This document shows positions 16,334 through 25,415 of a stretch of 64,000 nucleotides of DNA, one piece after another. This DNA comes from Streptomyces sp. WMMC500 (GTDB lineage Bacteria; Actinomycetota; Actinomycetes; Streptomycetales; Streptomycetaceae). Position numbers and translations under genes: made by a program. Each line of letters opens with the position of its first letter. Positions within the stretch are counted from its first letter, which is position 1. The notes beneath the pieces are model-generated. The model saw only the letters and a list, made by a program, of their open reading frames with translations, did no database searches and was not told the origin of the DNA. The stretch is from NCBI RefSeq assembly GCF_027497195.1, contig NZ_CP114905.1:1302001-1366000 (forward strand). Direction: 5' to 3'.

Positions 16334-18177
16334 GGGTCCACCGTGACCGGCATCGGGGTGACCAGTGGCTGACGCAGCAGCACCGGCGCCCGGTCACCTT
16401 CCTTGCCCACTGGCTCCACCAGGTGGAGCGTGAGGACGCGGGTGGACTGTGCGGGCAGTTCGGCATCCATGGTGAGGACGGGGTGGCCGCGTTCGACCCC
16501 GCTGTGCACGGTGATGGGGCGGCCGTCCAGTTCGGCTCCGGTGAGAATCGCGCCCGAGGAGGCGTAGTAGGAGACGAGCAGCCGGTTGTCACCTGGCTGG
16601 GTGGGGTAGTCGGCGTCGTCGCCGCGCTGGGTGACGTAGGCAGGGAGTCCTGACGCGGGGGCGTTGTTGCTCAGGGTGATTTTTGCGGTGACGGTACGGC
16701 CCAGGGTGGTGCAGCGTCCGGGCGTCCAGCGCAACCGTCTTTCCAGGTAGTAGTCGAGTTTGCCGCCGGCGGCGTTGTTGACGAGGAGACCCGCGAAGGG
16801 TCCGGGGTCCTCAGGCAGGATCCCGCTCACGGACTTGGTCTCCAGGTGCCGTTGTTCGTCCCGGTGCGCGCTCCATACCTTCAGGCGCTCCTCCCTGAGC
16901 ACGTCGGCTCCCGCTTCGAGCAGTGAGGGCACGCGCTCACCGTCGTCGAAAGCACCGGTCAGGGTCGCGGCGGCGGTGCGCGCCACGTCGAGGAGGAAGG
17001 TCTGGCGCTCTGCGTCGTCCTGGAAGCGTTCGTAGGCGGTCCGCAGGACGAGATCGCGGACGGTGCCGCCGGTGAGCGCCGTGCCGTCGGGCAGCCGGGC
17101 CGGGCCCGTCGCCTCGAGCAGGCGCCCCAGGCCGGTGGGGTCGAGCGCGATGACGCCGTCCACCCGGTGGCCGCTGTGCTTCTGCCACGTGGCCGCCCAG
17201 ATGCGTGCGGCGTTGGGGAAGTGCGGGCTGAGGTTGGAGTTCGCCCACACCTGGGTGGGAGCGCTGGTAACGTACTGGGCCTCGAATTCGGTACCGAGAT
17301 CGATGTCGGGTCGGGTGTCCGACAGTTCGGAGCCCGTGCCGAAGTGCTCGAAACGCACGACTCCGTGGTCGGCCGTGAACACGGCGAAGGCCCCAGCCAT
17401 TCCGCCGGTGCCCCGGGATTCGGCGGTGTTCTGGAAGACCGCGAAATACCGGCGCGGACTGTCGTCGCCCAGCATGGGCGGAAGGAGGCGGGCCGCCAGG
17501 GCGGTGTCGTCGGTCGCGGTGGCGAGGCGGTCGACCTGGCGGACCAACTCGTCACGCGCATCAGCGGTGGGCAGCCAGGTATTGCGCGGCAGCGCCTCCA
17601 CGGCGGCACCCACCTCCTTGGTGGCCTGCGCCGCCCGTTCCAGGTCCCGGGCCGCATGCCGAAGCCTGGACGACAGGGTGTCAAGGCCGCCACCGTCGCG
17701 CGTCTCGCCCTCCACATCGGAGACGAGCCGCACCAGCGGAGGCAGCACCTCCCTCGTCAGCCGGTCGGTCGCGTTCGTCGCGCCACGCACCGTCTCGGCG
17801 GGATCGCCGAGGACCGGCAGGGCGTCGGCGAGGAACCAGGCAGGCCCCGAGGTGAGAACGCGCGCCTGCGTGGCGTGCTCGGCTGCGGCGCTCACAGCCC
17901 TGCGAGACTTGTCGGGGTTGGCGATGACCGACTGCCGCGCCGTCTCCAGTTCGCGTCGCGCGGCGAGGAGTTCGCTGCGGGCCAGCAGTCCGGTGACCAG
18001 GAGCCAGCCGGCGCCGACCAGCAGCAGACCGGCACAGCCCAGCAGCAGATGCCGTGCCCGGAACCACCTGTGGTCCCGGGCACGGCGTGGTGGCGACAGC
18101 CGGCTTCGCCAGAGGCGGGGCCCGCCGGTCACCACCTTGAGGCGCGAGGGCAGGCGCGTCAGTCGACGTGCGGGCAT
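16315..18177 (-). CDS. DUF4012 domain-containing membrane protein
   Basis: A 620-residue protein. An Arg-rich cytoplasmic N-terminus is followed by one membrane helix (LLLGCAGLLLVGAGWLLVTG, about residues 46-66), an extended coiled region with many Ala, Glu and Arg, and then the extracytoplasmic DUF4012 domain. That domain includes YFAVFQNTAESRGTGGMAGA and GVIALDPTGLGRLLEATGP. The domain has the LytR-CpsA-Psr-like context of many actinobacterial exopolysaccharide loci, but its activity has not been established. The location among polysaccharide genes supports a role in polymer assembly or attachment at the cell surface. Confidence 0.85.
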   Translation of the reverse strand: MPARRLTRLPSRLKVVTGGPRLWRSRLSPPRRARDHRWFRARHLLLGCAGLLLVGAGWLLVTGLLARSELLAARRELETARQSVIANPDKSRRAVSAAAEHATQARVLTSGPAWFLADALPVLGDPAETVRGATNATDRLTREVLPPLVRLVSDVEGETRDGGGLDTLSSRLRHAARDLERAAQATKEVGAAVEALPRNTWLPTADARDELVRQVDRLATATDDTALAARLLPPMLGDDSPRRYFAVFQNTAESRGTGGMAGAFAVFTADHGVVRFEHFGTGSELSDTRPDIDLGTEFEAQYVTSAPTQVWANSNLSPHFPNAARIWAATWQKHSGHRVDGVIALDPTGLGRLLEATGPARLPDGTALTGGTVRDLVLRTAYERFQDDAERQTFLLDVARTAAATLTGAFDDGERVPSLLEAGADVLREERLKVWSAHRDEQRHLETKSVSGILPEDPGPFAGLLVNNAAGGKLDYYLERRLRWTPGRCTTLGRTVTAKITLSNNAPASGLPAYVTQRGDDADYPTQPGDNRLLVSYYASSGAILTGAELDGRPITVHSGVERGHPVLTMDAELPAQSTRVLTLHLVEPVGKEGDRAPVLLRQPLVTPMPVTVDPYPDCE

Positions 18178-18196
18178 CGCGTTGCCAAGCCGGCGG

Positions 18197-18748
18197 TCAC
18201 CGGGTCCCGTTCCTTAGGCGCCGAGCCCCAAGCCACGCTCCGCCACCGAGCGCGACCAAGGCCGCAGCGCCACCCACTTGGCGCGGCCCGATGCCGGCGT
18301 CGACCTTCGCGTGCTGCTGCTCTTCCTGCTGACTTGACTCCCCGGCATGGGGAGTCAAGCGCGGGAAGACGAACAGGAACGCCGACGCCGTGAGGTTGGG
18401 GTTCTGCCCCTTGAGTTGAAGTTGATGGAAGCCCAGGCCGGTCGACCTGGGAATCGTGACGCTCCCGGACACCCTCCCGCGCGCGTCGGCCTGGAAGGTG
18501 CCCAGCGGCTGGCTCGGGCGGTCTCTCAGCACGGCGACTACCTGCTGGTTGGGATCGAAGCCCTTCGCTGTGAACCGCACCGGGTCGCCGGCGACCACGA
18601 AGAGTTGGCTGAGACTGAGGCTCGGCGGCGGACGCGGCGGGTAGGTCTGGGCGTGCGCGACCTCTGCGACCGTCAGCGGTACCGTGAGGAGAACGGCAAC
18701 CGCTGCGAAGGCCGTGAGGGCGGTGCGCCATACGGATCGTCTGAGCAT
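18197..18748 (-). CDS. secreted Ig-like protein with C-terminal membrane anchor
   Basis: A 183-residue exported protein of unknown function. Residues 1-33 form a classical signal peptide ending ...VAEVAHAQT, followed by a short Pro-rich spacer. A beta-rich region contains FVVAGDPVRFTAKGFDPNQQ and GRVSGSVTIPRSTGLG, resembling a small immunoglobulin-like fold. A Gln/Glu-rich linker (SSQQEEQQHAKVD) leads to a C-terminal hydrophobic helix (GGAAALVALGGGAWLGAR) and a basic tail. That is a sortase-like layout, but no LPXTG or LAXTG motif is present. It is 19 bases upstream of the DUF4012 gene and probably co-transcribed. It may be a surface partner of the polymer machinery; this is inference. Confidence 0.7.
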   Translation of the reverse strand: MLRRSVWRTALTAFAAVAVLLTVPLTVAEVAHAQTYPPRPPPSLSLSQLFVVAGDPVRFTAKGFDPNQQVVAVLRDRPSQPLGTFQADARGRVSGSVTIPRSTGLGFHQLQLKGQNPNLTASAFLFVFPRLTPHAGESSQQEEQQHAKVDAGIGPRQVGGAAALVALGGGAWLGARRLRNGTR

Positions 18749-18877
18749 CTCTCAACGCTCCTAGAGCTGTTCGAACTGGCGGCGCCCCCCGGCAGTCTTC
18801 GATCAGATATCCATCCCCTGTCCTCCCGAACCGCCCTCCTAACGGCTCAACGGCTCGAATCACTCGAAAGAGCTAAT

Positions 18878-18892
18878 GGGGAGCCACTCCCC
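18878..18892. promoter_or_regulatory. GGGGAG/CTCCCC inverted repeat upstream of the BY-kinase gene
   Basis: Perfect 6-base arms around CCA lie in the region between the divergent secreted-protein gene and the kinase gene at 18972. Immediately upstream, AACGGCTC occurs twice in tandem (about 18841-18856). Candidate operator or short 5'-UTR hairpin. Confidence 0.35.
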
Positions 18893-18971
18893 TTATGGAA
18901 GACAAAAGGGATGTGCTCAACTTCCTTCCAATGACGCCCGCGTGTACCGGAGGCGATGGGGGACGAATCCC

Positions 18972-20420
18972 GTGAAACTGCTCGATCACGTGCCGACCCT
19001 GCTCCGCCGATGGCGTGCCATCGTGGTGCTGGGAACGCTGGGCACGGTGCTCGGGGCGCTCGCCACCTCCGCCGCCGTTCCCCAATACCGGGCCACCAGC
19101 ACCCTGTTCGTGTCGCTCCAGACCACCGAGGACACGGTCACGCTGAACGAAGGCAACAGCTTCGCTCAGGCGCGGGTCCGTTCCTACGCGGAGGCGGTGT
19201 CGAGCCCTCAGGTGACAGAGCCGGTTGTGGAGGCGCTGGATCTCGACATGACGCCCGCACAGTTGGGGGACGTCATCAGCACCGAGGTACCACTCGACAC
19301 GGTGCTGCTCAGGATCAGCGTCACCGACACCAAGCCGTCGCGCACCGCCCGGATCAGCAATGCAGTCGCCGAGCGGTTCACCGAGGTCATCCCCGAGATC
19401 GAACGGCCAGTGGGGGCCAAGTCGTCACCGGTGCGGCTGAGCATCGTCGAGCCCGCTGACGTGCCCACGGCTCCTACTTCCCCCAGCCTCACGCTCAATC
19501 TGTCGCTGGGACTGGTGGCGGGGCTGGCTCTCGGCGTCGGCTTCGCCGTCGCGCGGGAGTCACGCGACTCGTCGGTGCGCAGCCGCCGTGACCTGACCGA
19601 ATCTCTCAGCGCAACCCTGCCGGAAGGCGGTGTGCCCCCAGTGCTTGGGAGCATCCCGTATGACGCGCGGACCTCGGAGCATCCCCTCGCCAGCCTGGAG
19701 AATGCCTTCGGCCCTCGTGCAGAGGCATTCCGGCGGCTGCGCACCACCTTGCGATTCCTGGACGTGGACCGGACGCCAAAGATCATCGCCGTTTCCAGCG
19801 CATTACCCGGCGAGGGGAAAAGCAGCGTCGCGGTCAACCTCGCGGCGGCGCTCTCCGAACTCGGCGCCTCCGTGTGCCTCGTCGATGCCGACCTGCGACG
19901 CCCTTGCCTGGCGCGCAGGCTCGGTCTGGTCCAGAACGCAGGGCTCACCACCGTGATGATCGGCCAGGCGACCACGAGCGAAGTGCTGCAGTCCACGGAT
20001 TCCTTCTCCGTCCTGACCAGCGGAGCGATCCCCCCCAACCCGGCGGAGATGCTGGCTTCCGCCCAGTACCGGGCGGTGGTACGCGACCTCGCTGAGAGCT
20101 TCGACCACGTAGTCGTCGATACCCCACCGGTGCTCCCGCTGTCCGACGTTCCCGCGATGGCACCAGCGCTGGACGGCTACCTGCTGGTGGTCCGCTACGG
20201 ACGGACACGTCGCGGTCAGCTCACCGACGCCGTCCGCGCACTCCGGTGCACACCCACCGCCGTGCTCGGCACCATCCTCAACATGGCGCCTTCGAAGGGC
20301 GAAAGCGAGTACTACGGATACGTCGCCTCACAGAGAGCGCAGCGACATCTCCCCGTCCCCCTCCGCCTCCTGGGCAGACTGCGCAAGCACCGCTCGGTGG
20401 ACGAAGCGGTCGGTGCCTAA
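18972..20420 (+). CDS. polysaccharide co-polymerase / bacterial tyrosine kinase (Wzz-BY-kinase fusion)
   Basis: A protein of about 482 residues joining a Wzz-type chain-length domain to a BY-kinase, as in Wzc/CpsCD. The Wzz part has a first membrane helix at about residues 17-36, YRATSTLFVS, and a second helix near 178-200. The kinase has Walker A LPGEGKSSVAVNLA (about 278), Walker A' VCLVDADLRRPCLARR (about 303) and Walker B HVVVDTPPVLPLSD (about 378). A short C-terminal Tyr cluster, SEYYGYVASQ (about 444), is a likely autophosphorylation site. GTG 18972 is chosen because GGGGGA lies about eight bases upstream. It controls polymer length and export and is probably reset by the LMW phosphatase at 15713. 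It is the last gene of the polysaccharide region. Confidence 0.9.
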   Translation: MKLLDHVPTLLRRWRAIVVLGTLGTVLGALATSAAVPQYRATSTLFVSLQTTEDTVTLNEGNSFAQARVRSYAEAVSSPQVTEPVVEALDLDMTPAQLGDVISTEVPLDTVLLRISVTDTKPSRTARISNAVAERFTEVIPEIERPVGAKSSPVRLSIVEPADVPTAPTSPSLTLNLSLGLVAGLALGVGFAVARESRDSSVRSRRDLTESLSATLPEGGVPPVLGSIPYDARTSEHPLASLENAFGPRAEAFRRLRTTLRFLDVDRTPKIIAVSSALPGEGKSSVAVNLAAALSELGASVCLVDADLRRPCLARRLGLVQNAGLTTVMIGQATTSEVLQSTDSFSVLTSGAIPPNPAEMLASAQYRAVVRDLAESFDHVVVDTPPVLPLSDVPAMAPALDGYLLVVRYGRTRRGQLTDAVRALRCTPTAVLGTILNMAPSKGESEYYGYVASQRAQRHLPVPLRLLGRLRKHRSVDEAVGA

Positions 20421-20698
20421 AACTCCGGTTGTAGTTCGTTTTCGCTGCCGATTCCTGGCAGTCCCACGCCGCCTCACTCGCCTACGCCGACGAACACCTC
20501 GGCCGCCTGGTCAACGGGCTTACCCGAGCGAAGAGATGGCTGATCGTCATGTGCCGACCGCGGAGACGCATTCGGTGATCACGTCTACCACGGCCGCGGG
20601 CTCACCCACCCCTGAGTGCTCAACCTGCCCAACGCCGCCCGGTTGTCGACCCAGTGTGATGCGCCGGAAATGACGGCACTAAGTCTGTAGGCTGTTTT

Positions 20699-21443
20699 GT
20701 GGTGTCTCCGGGTCCTCGTTGCTGTTTCGAAGTGGTGCTGTCTGCTGCTGAGCGGGCGGAGTTGGCGCATTGGGCGGGCGGTGCGGTGCCGGCACGTGTG
20801 GCGGAGCGGGCCCGGATCGTTCTGGCCTGTGCGGATGGAGTGTCCCATACGGCTGTGGCAGCGGACGTCGGGGTGTCCGCGGAGATGGTGCTCAAGTGAC
20901 GCTCGCGGTTCGTGGCCCGGCGGATGGCGGGCCTGGTGGACGAGCCGCGGCCGGGGCCGGAGCAACAGCAGCACGAAGAAGGAGATCGCCGCCGAACTCG
21001 GTGTGTCGCAGGGGACAGTGAACCGCTGGCGGTCGAGGTTCATCCGCTTGCGGCTGGACGGGCTGAGCGATGAGCCGCGTCCGGGCAGGCCGCCCTCGAT
21101 CCTGCTGAACCAGGTCGAGGACGGGCTCACGGCGACGTTGGAGTCCACCCCTGGCCAGGACACCCACTGGTCGCGGGCCTTGATGGCCAAGCACTCCCGC
21201 GTTTCGAAATCCGCCGTCAGGCGGATCTGGAAGAAGTTCGACCTCAAGCACCATCTCCAGGACGCGTTCAAGCTCTCCACCGAACCCTCAGTTCATCGCG
21301 AAAGGTCGTCGATGTCGTCAGCCTGTACCACCATCCGCCCGAGAGCGCGGCGCATCCGGCAAGGCTTACGGCACATCCAGTACCGCAGCGGCCTCATAGA
21401 CGGCTGCGTCGCCGAGACCGACCTGACCATCAGACCCACCTGA
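20699..21443 (+). pseudogene. IS630-family transposase relic (two N-terminal fragments joined)
   Basis: The first fragment (20699-20960) reads LSAAERAELAHWAGG, RIVLACADGVSHTAVAADVG, then a stop at about 20897, then RSRFVARRMAGLVDEPRPGP. The second (from about 20970) starts again inside the helix-turn-helix with KKEIAAELGVSQGTVNRWRS and repeats the same motif as GLSDEPRPGRPPSIL, then WSRALMAKHSRVSKSAVRRI. After about 21290 the frame shifts and QFIAK / VVDVVSLYHHPPESA continue in two other frames. The DDE catalytic half is missing. The duplicated DEPRPG segment suggests two related elements recombined or a nested insertion. The 278 bases between this relic and the BY-kinase gene contain no supportable gene. 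Confidence 0.75.
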
Positions 21444-21503
21444 GCAACCCAGCGACATCACGCGTTCAACCTCAGTAACCCACCGGCCACACGGAAATCG
21501 GGG

Positions 21504-22160
21504 TCAGCGTCGAGTGGCGAAGTTCTGTACCCACCAAGGGCCGTTGGCTTTCAGGCTGACACCGGCGCCGAAATCCGTGTAGGCGCAGTTGAGCATGTTG
21601 ATGCGGTGTCCGGGACTGTTCATCCAATCCCGCATAGCGGCCTCGGGAGTCGTGGGTCCCTTGTGGATGTTCTCACCCCACGCTCCTACCGGATAGCCCG
21701 CCCTCCGCATCCGGGCGTCAGCGTGCTCCCCCTCAGGGCTGACGTGCTCGTAGTAGCTGCGCGCCGCCATGTCCCGGGCGTGCGCCCGCGCGGCGGCCCG
21801 CACGCGGGGGGACACACGCAGAGGGCCGCACCCAGCCTTCCTCCGCTCGGCGTTCGCGAGGACCAAGATCCGTCTCTCGAACCTCGCGGACTTACTCAGC
21901 TCCGGGGCCTTCGGAGGCGCCTCGGGGCGCACGGCTGCGGAACTCTGCTTCGAGGCATCGGACGGGCGCGCCAGCGCGGGGGTACCGGCCAAAGTGAAAG
22001 CGGTGGCCGCCACGACTCCGCCCACCAGGATGCGGATCTTCAGTCCGCGAGAGATCCGTCCGTGGCGGCCACGCCGCTCACAGCTCCTCACCGGGGAAGG
22101 ATCTGGGCCTGCTCGGCGTCGTCGTCCAGGTGCATATCGGCTCCAGTCCATGCTGCTCAT
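21504..22160 (-). CDS. secreted CAP-domain (SCP/PR-1-like) protein
   Basis: About 218 residues. After a basic N-terminus, a hydrophobic signal segment (ILVGGVVAATAFTLAGTPAL) ends near ALA-RPS, so the protein is exported. The CAP domain fills the C-terminal half: ILVLANAERRKAGCGPLRVS, the CAP His in YYEHVSPEGEHADARM, GENIHKGPTTPEAAMRDWMN, SPGHRINMLNCAYTDFGAGV and a terminal WWVQNFA. This order matches bacterial YkwD-like CAP proteins, whose activity is mostly unknown. The frame is open much further upstream (to 22478), but ATG 22160 or 22151 gives a sensible signal peptide. It is a surviving gene between transposase relics. Confidence 0.85.
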   Translation of the reverse strand: MSSMDWSRYAPGRRRRAGPDPSPVRSCERRGRHGRISRGLKIRILVGGVVAATAFTLAGTPALARPSDASKQSSAAVRPEAPPKAPELSKSARFERRILVLANAERRKAGCGPLRVSPRVRAAARAHARDMAARSYYEHVSPEGEHADARMRRAGYPVGAWGENIHKGPTTPEAAMRDWMNSPGHRINMLNCAYTDFGAGVSLKANGPWWVQNFATRR

Positions 22161-22329
22161 CGGTCGGTCCGACGTAGTGGGACATCGACGGTACGCATCG
22201 GGATCACAACTCTCCACTCGCTTCCGGGAACCGGCGCGTGCACGGCCAGGTCTCCGGGAGACCGGGAGGACTGGCTGCCGGCGGGCGGCATCCGGACGAC
22301 GGCCCTGCCGCGCACCGCGGACGGCGAGG

Positions 22330-22770
22330 TCACGTCGCCGGTGCCGTCCAATCCCGGTTGTCCCCGCAGTGGCAGGCGTAAAGTTGCACCTCGGTGCCGT
22401 TCGCGGTGTTCGCGCCGGCCGCATCGAGACATTTGCCGAGCGCCCGCCAGATCCACCCGACCAACTGCACCTTCGCACCGTCCGCGTTCAGCGCCCGGCC
22501 ACGTCCACGCACGTGCCGCAGGCGCCTCGGATCGGCCCGGCGCTGGTGCCTGGTTCAAGGAGCCGGACGTGGCGGAACGAGACGTCATCGCCTGTGCCGT
22601 GGTTCTGCAGACTGATGTACCCGGCGAGCGCACGTGCCGGATCGGTGTTGGTGAAATCGTTGATGAGTACGCCGTTGAGGCAGACACGCACATGCTCACC
22701 TTCTACCCGCGCCTCGAAGTGGTTCAACTCCCCCGCCGGATGAGGGGCTCGCCGGGAATCAAGTCGTGGC
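22330..22770 (-). pseudogene. relic of a DUF1080/LamG-like plus ricin B-lectin protein
   Basis: One reverse frame (about 22770-22490) spells ELNHFEARVEGEHVRVCLNG, VLINDFTNTDPARALAGYI and SLQNHGTGDDVSFRHVRLLE, a good match to the C-terminal strands of DUF1080/3-keto-disaccharide hydrolase domains. The next frame (about 22450-22340) spells LGKCLDAAGANTANGTEVQL followed by YACHCGDNRDW, the QxW-type repeat of ricin B-lectin domains. The frame changes between the two and neither has a start, so this is the 3' part of a broken secreted carbohydrate-active protein. It directly precedes the ISAzo13 relic, which probably truncated it. Confidence 0.65.
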
Positions 22771-22799
22771 TTCCAGCTGCGGGGATCGTTGTTCTGGTG

Positions 22800-22925
22800 T
22801 GGGGAGACCGGAGGGGATCGAAGCCGCGCTGGCTGCGAAGTTCCAGGTGTTGTTACCGCACCTGGACGAGCGTCAGCGTCGGCTGGCCATAGGGGCGGAA
22901 GCGCGGTCGTGGGGGGCATGGCGGG
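22800..22925 (+). pseudogene. ISAzo13-family transposase N-terminal relic
   Basis: The forward frame reads [20 protein letters not shown] then [17 protein letters not shown], followed after a one-base shift by GHGGIR. This is the N-terminus of the Rhodopirellula-type (ISAzo13, DDE) transposase. The similarity stops abruptly at about 22925, where IS701 sequence begins, so one element has been fused onto the other. Confidence 0.65.
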
Positions 22926-23996
22926 ATCCGGCTCGTTGTCGCTGAAGGTCCGCCGTGGTGTGCCGACATTCGGCACCGACGGCGGGGTGCTGATCATGGA
23001 CGAGACCGGCTTCGTGAAGAAAGGCCGCGCCTCGGCGGAGGTGCAACGGCAGTACACCGGCACTGCGAGACGCATCGAGCACAGCCAGGCCGGGGTCTTC
23101 CTCGCCTACGCCACCAGCCGGGGACGGGCGCTGATCGACCGCCGGCTCTACCTGCCCGAGAAACTCCTGGTGCACCGACCCGGAGCGCCGCCGGGCGGCC
23201 GGGATACCCGACGAGATCGAGTTCGCGACCAAGCCCCGCCTGGCCTGGGAGATGATCGCCGCCGCGCTGGACGCCGGGGTGGAGGCACCCCGGGGTGACC
23301 GGCGACGAAGCCTACGGGCAGGACCCACGGTTGCGTGCCCGACTGGAGGAGGCAGGCATCGGCTACGTCCTGGCCGTCGCCTGCTCGACGCGGGTGCGGA
23401 TCAACTCAGGCCGCACCCCTGTCCGTGCGGACACCGTCGCGGGCCGCCTGCCCGCCACCGCCTGGCAGCGGCAGAGGGCGGGCAGCGGCGCGAAGGGCCC
23501 GCGCTACTACGACTGGGCATGGATCCACATCGGCGCCGACGAGCACCGCCATCTGCTGGTCCGCCGCAACCGCACCACCGGTGAACTGGCCTTCTATCTG
23601 TGCTGGTCACCCACCACGGTCACCCTTGCGGAGCTGGTACCCGTCGTCGGCGTCCGCTGGAGCGTCGAGGAGTGCTTCCAGCCGCCGAAGGCCATGTCGG
23701 ACTCGACCACTGCCAGGTCAGGCACTGGACCTCATGGCACCGGCACATCACCCTCGCCCTGACCTTCCTGGCCGCCGTCGCCGCCGACGCTGCCCCCAAC
23801 CGGCCCGACGATCCTCGCCATCCCGCCCACAGCCTCGACCCGATGCTCTGGACCGTCCCGGAGATACGTCACCTATCCGCCGCCGCCTTCAGCCCTCCGA
23901 CACAGTCACCAGCCCCACTGCCGCACTGGTCCAACTGGCGCAGATGCCACCAGGCGACAACCCGACGCAGCCACTACCGACGACGGGGCATCGATG
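22926..23996 (+). pseudogene. IS701-family transposase relic, frameshifted, N-terminus missing
   Basis: Parts lie in three frames: [20 protein letters not shown] and [20 protein letters not shown]; then [20 protein letters not shown]; then [40 protein letters not shown] and WSVEECFQ; then HCQVRHWTSWHRHITLALTF and the C-terminal WTVPEIRHL. The three acidic catalytic positions (DETGF, GDEAYG, VEECF) can all be seen, but the N-terminal helix-turn-helix part is absent and at least four frame changes are needed. It cannot make an active transposase. Confidence 0.8.
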
Positions 23997-24422
23997 AAGC
24001 CGCTGGATCCCCCACAGAACCACACCGGAGTACTAACCGGTTGCGGCGAAGACAATGGCCGATCCTTCTCGAAGTCCATGCCCACGACCACGCCAGATGG
24101 CGAGGTCGAGAGCACAGTTAATCGCATCCTCTTTCTCTAGCGCACGCCTGCAGGACCTTATCAATCCCGAGTGTTGGTTTCCGGTGATGGTATATTCGAC
24201 GGCCTTCTCATCTGCCCCCCACGCCGCGCCAGTCGTACGAATCAATTGATCGGACTTGTATGAAAGGGGAATCGTCGAGCCATGAGGGCGACGAAGTCAG
24301 GGCCACCCGGCGGCAGCGGACGGACATCCCACTCATCAGGAGCTTCCGCGTCATCGACACCGAGGGCCGCGGCGAGAAAAGCAGCGAAGGCAACAGCGAA
24401 GAAGTCGGGGAACAGCAGCACC
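23997..24422. other. region with no supportable gene
   Basis: This 426-base stretch follows the IS701 relic. Short open frames occur on both strands but show no domain, no convincing ribosome site and no codon pattern of a real gene. The forward frame from 24282 is an in-frame extension of the lipoprotein gene and carries a Ser/Ala/Lys-rich sequence that is probably untranslated. Confidence 0.5.
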
Positions 24423-25265
24423 ATGAAGGTCCACCGGTATCTCGCCGCCCTCTGCGTCGCGGGCACGCTTCTCCCCCTGACCGGTTGCGGGGGCACTTCT
24501 GGAGCACCCGACCTCCCTCAGGGCGACGAATCCTTCACCGCAGACCCGGGAGAGTTCACCGTCGACATCGACAACAAGTACTGGCCGATGAAGCCGGGCA
24601 GGCGCTGGATTTACCGGGAGGTGGACGAAGAAGGCAACGTGCTCAAGGTCGTCGTGACCGTCGCCAACCAGAAGAAGAAGATCGCCAACGGGATTACTGC
24701 CCGCGTCCTACGCGACACCGTAACCAAGAACGGTGAACTGATCGAGGACACCATCGACTGGTACGCCCAGGACTCCCAGGGAAACATTTGGTACCTGGGT
24801 GAGAAGACGGCGGAATTCAGCAAAGGAAAGGTCTCCTCCACTGCCGGATCATGGGAGGCCGGTATCGACGGCGCCCTGCCAGGGGTCGTCGTCGCTGGTA
24901 GTCCGTCTGACGGCCAGCGATACCGCCAGGAATTCTTCAAGGGTGAAGCCGAAGACAACGGCGAGGTGCTGAGCACCGGCGAGCAGGTTGAGGTTCCTGC
25001 CGGGCATTACCGAAATGCGCTGCTCACCAAGGACACCAACACCCTCGAACCGCGTGTGCTCGAACTCAAACTTTACGCACCCGGCGTGGGGCCCGTCCTC
25101 ACCCTCGACATCTCTGGCGGTTCAGGAAGTGAGGAACTCGTCACCGTCGACAATGTGGACCCTGCCACAGCCGAGGAGGCTGGCACGACACCCCTCGGCA
25201 CCCCGTACGGCAACCAGGGACGAGCGTCGCGGTACGGACCAGAGCACCGGGCTCAGCGATTTTAA
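24423..25265 (+). CDS. predicted lipoprotein of unknown function
   Basis: A 280-residue exported lipoprotein. ATG 24423 has GGGGAA upstream and is followed by a signal peptide with lipobox LLPLTGCGG, giving Cys24 as the lipidated residue. The mature part is hydrophilic and beta-rich, with FTVDIDNKYWPMKPGRRWIY (a motif common in uncharacterised bacterial lipoproteins), DTIDWYAQDSQGNIWYLGE, and DLKLY/ELKLYAPGVGPVLTLD near the end. These resemble secreted proteins annotated only as hypothetical. The C-terminus after about residue 260 (TTPLGTPYGNQGRASRYG) looks unlike the rest and runs up to an IS630 fragment, so the original end may have been replaced. Confidence 0.75.
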   Translation: MKVHRYLAALCVAGTLLPLTGCGGTSGAPDLPQGDESFTADPGEFTVDIDNKYWPMKPGRRWIYREVDEEGNVLKVVVTVANQKKKIANGITARVLRDTVTKNGELIEDTIDWYAQDSQGNIWYLGEKTAEFSKGKVSSTAGSWEAGIDGALPGVVVAGSPSDGQRYRQEFFKGEAEDNGEVLSTGEQVEVPAGHYRNALLTKDTNTLEPRVLELKLYAPGVGPVLTLDISGGSGSEELVTVDNVDPATAEEAGTTPLGTPYGNQGRASRYGPEHRAQRF

Positions 25266-25272
25266 ACCCCGA

Positions 25273-25344
25273 GATCAGTGGCTGACAGTCTTCCAACTAC
25301 CGCCCTACGCACCCGACCTCAACCAGGTCGAGGGCCTGTCCTGA
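25273..25344 (+). pseudogene. IS630-family transposase C-terminal fragment
   Basis: The frame spells DQWLTVFQLPPYAPDLNQVE GLS then stop. The LPxYAPxLNxxE motif carries the last catalytic Glu of IS630/Tc1-type DDE transposases. Only this segment remains. It may be the 3' end of the same element whose 5' half lies at 20699-21443. Confidence 0.65.
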
Positions 25345-25415
25345 GGGTCGGGGCTGGGATCACCGGCAGTGGGGCGCATGAAGGCAGACAGTGTGATGGC
25401 GTCTGGTCGGAGGGT

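Noticed and set aside
18197..18748. sortase-anchored (LPXTG) protein
   Set aside because: The layout fits, but neither LPXTG nor LAXTG nor a variant is present before the C-terminal helix.
20421..20698. coherent short frame (SWQSHAASLAYADEHLGRLV) after the BY-kinase gene
   Set aside because: Looks protein-like and might be a transposon or other relic, but no family was recognised and there is no start.
24242..24496. 84-residue reverse frame with plausible composition opposite the lipoprotein gene start
   Set aside because: No ribosome site, no recognised domain, and it overlaps the convincing lipoprotein start at 24423.
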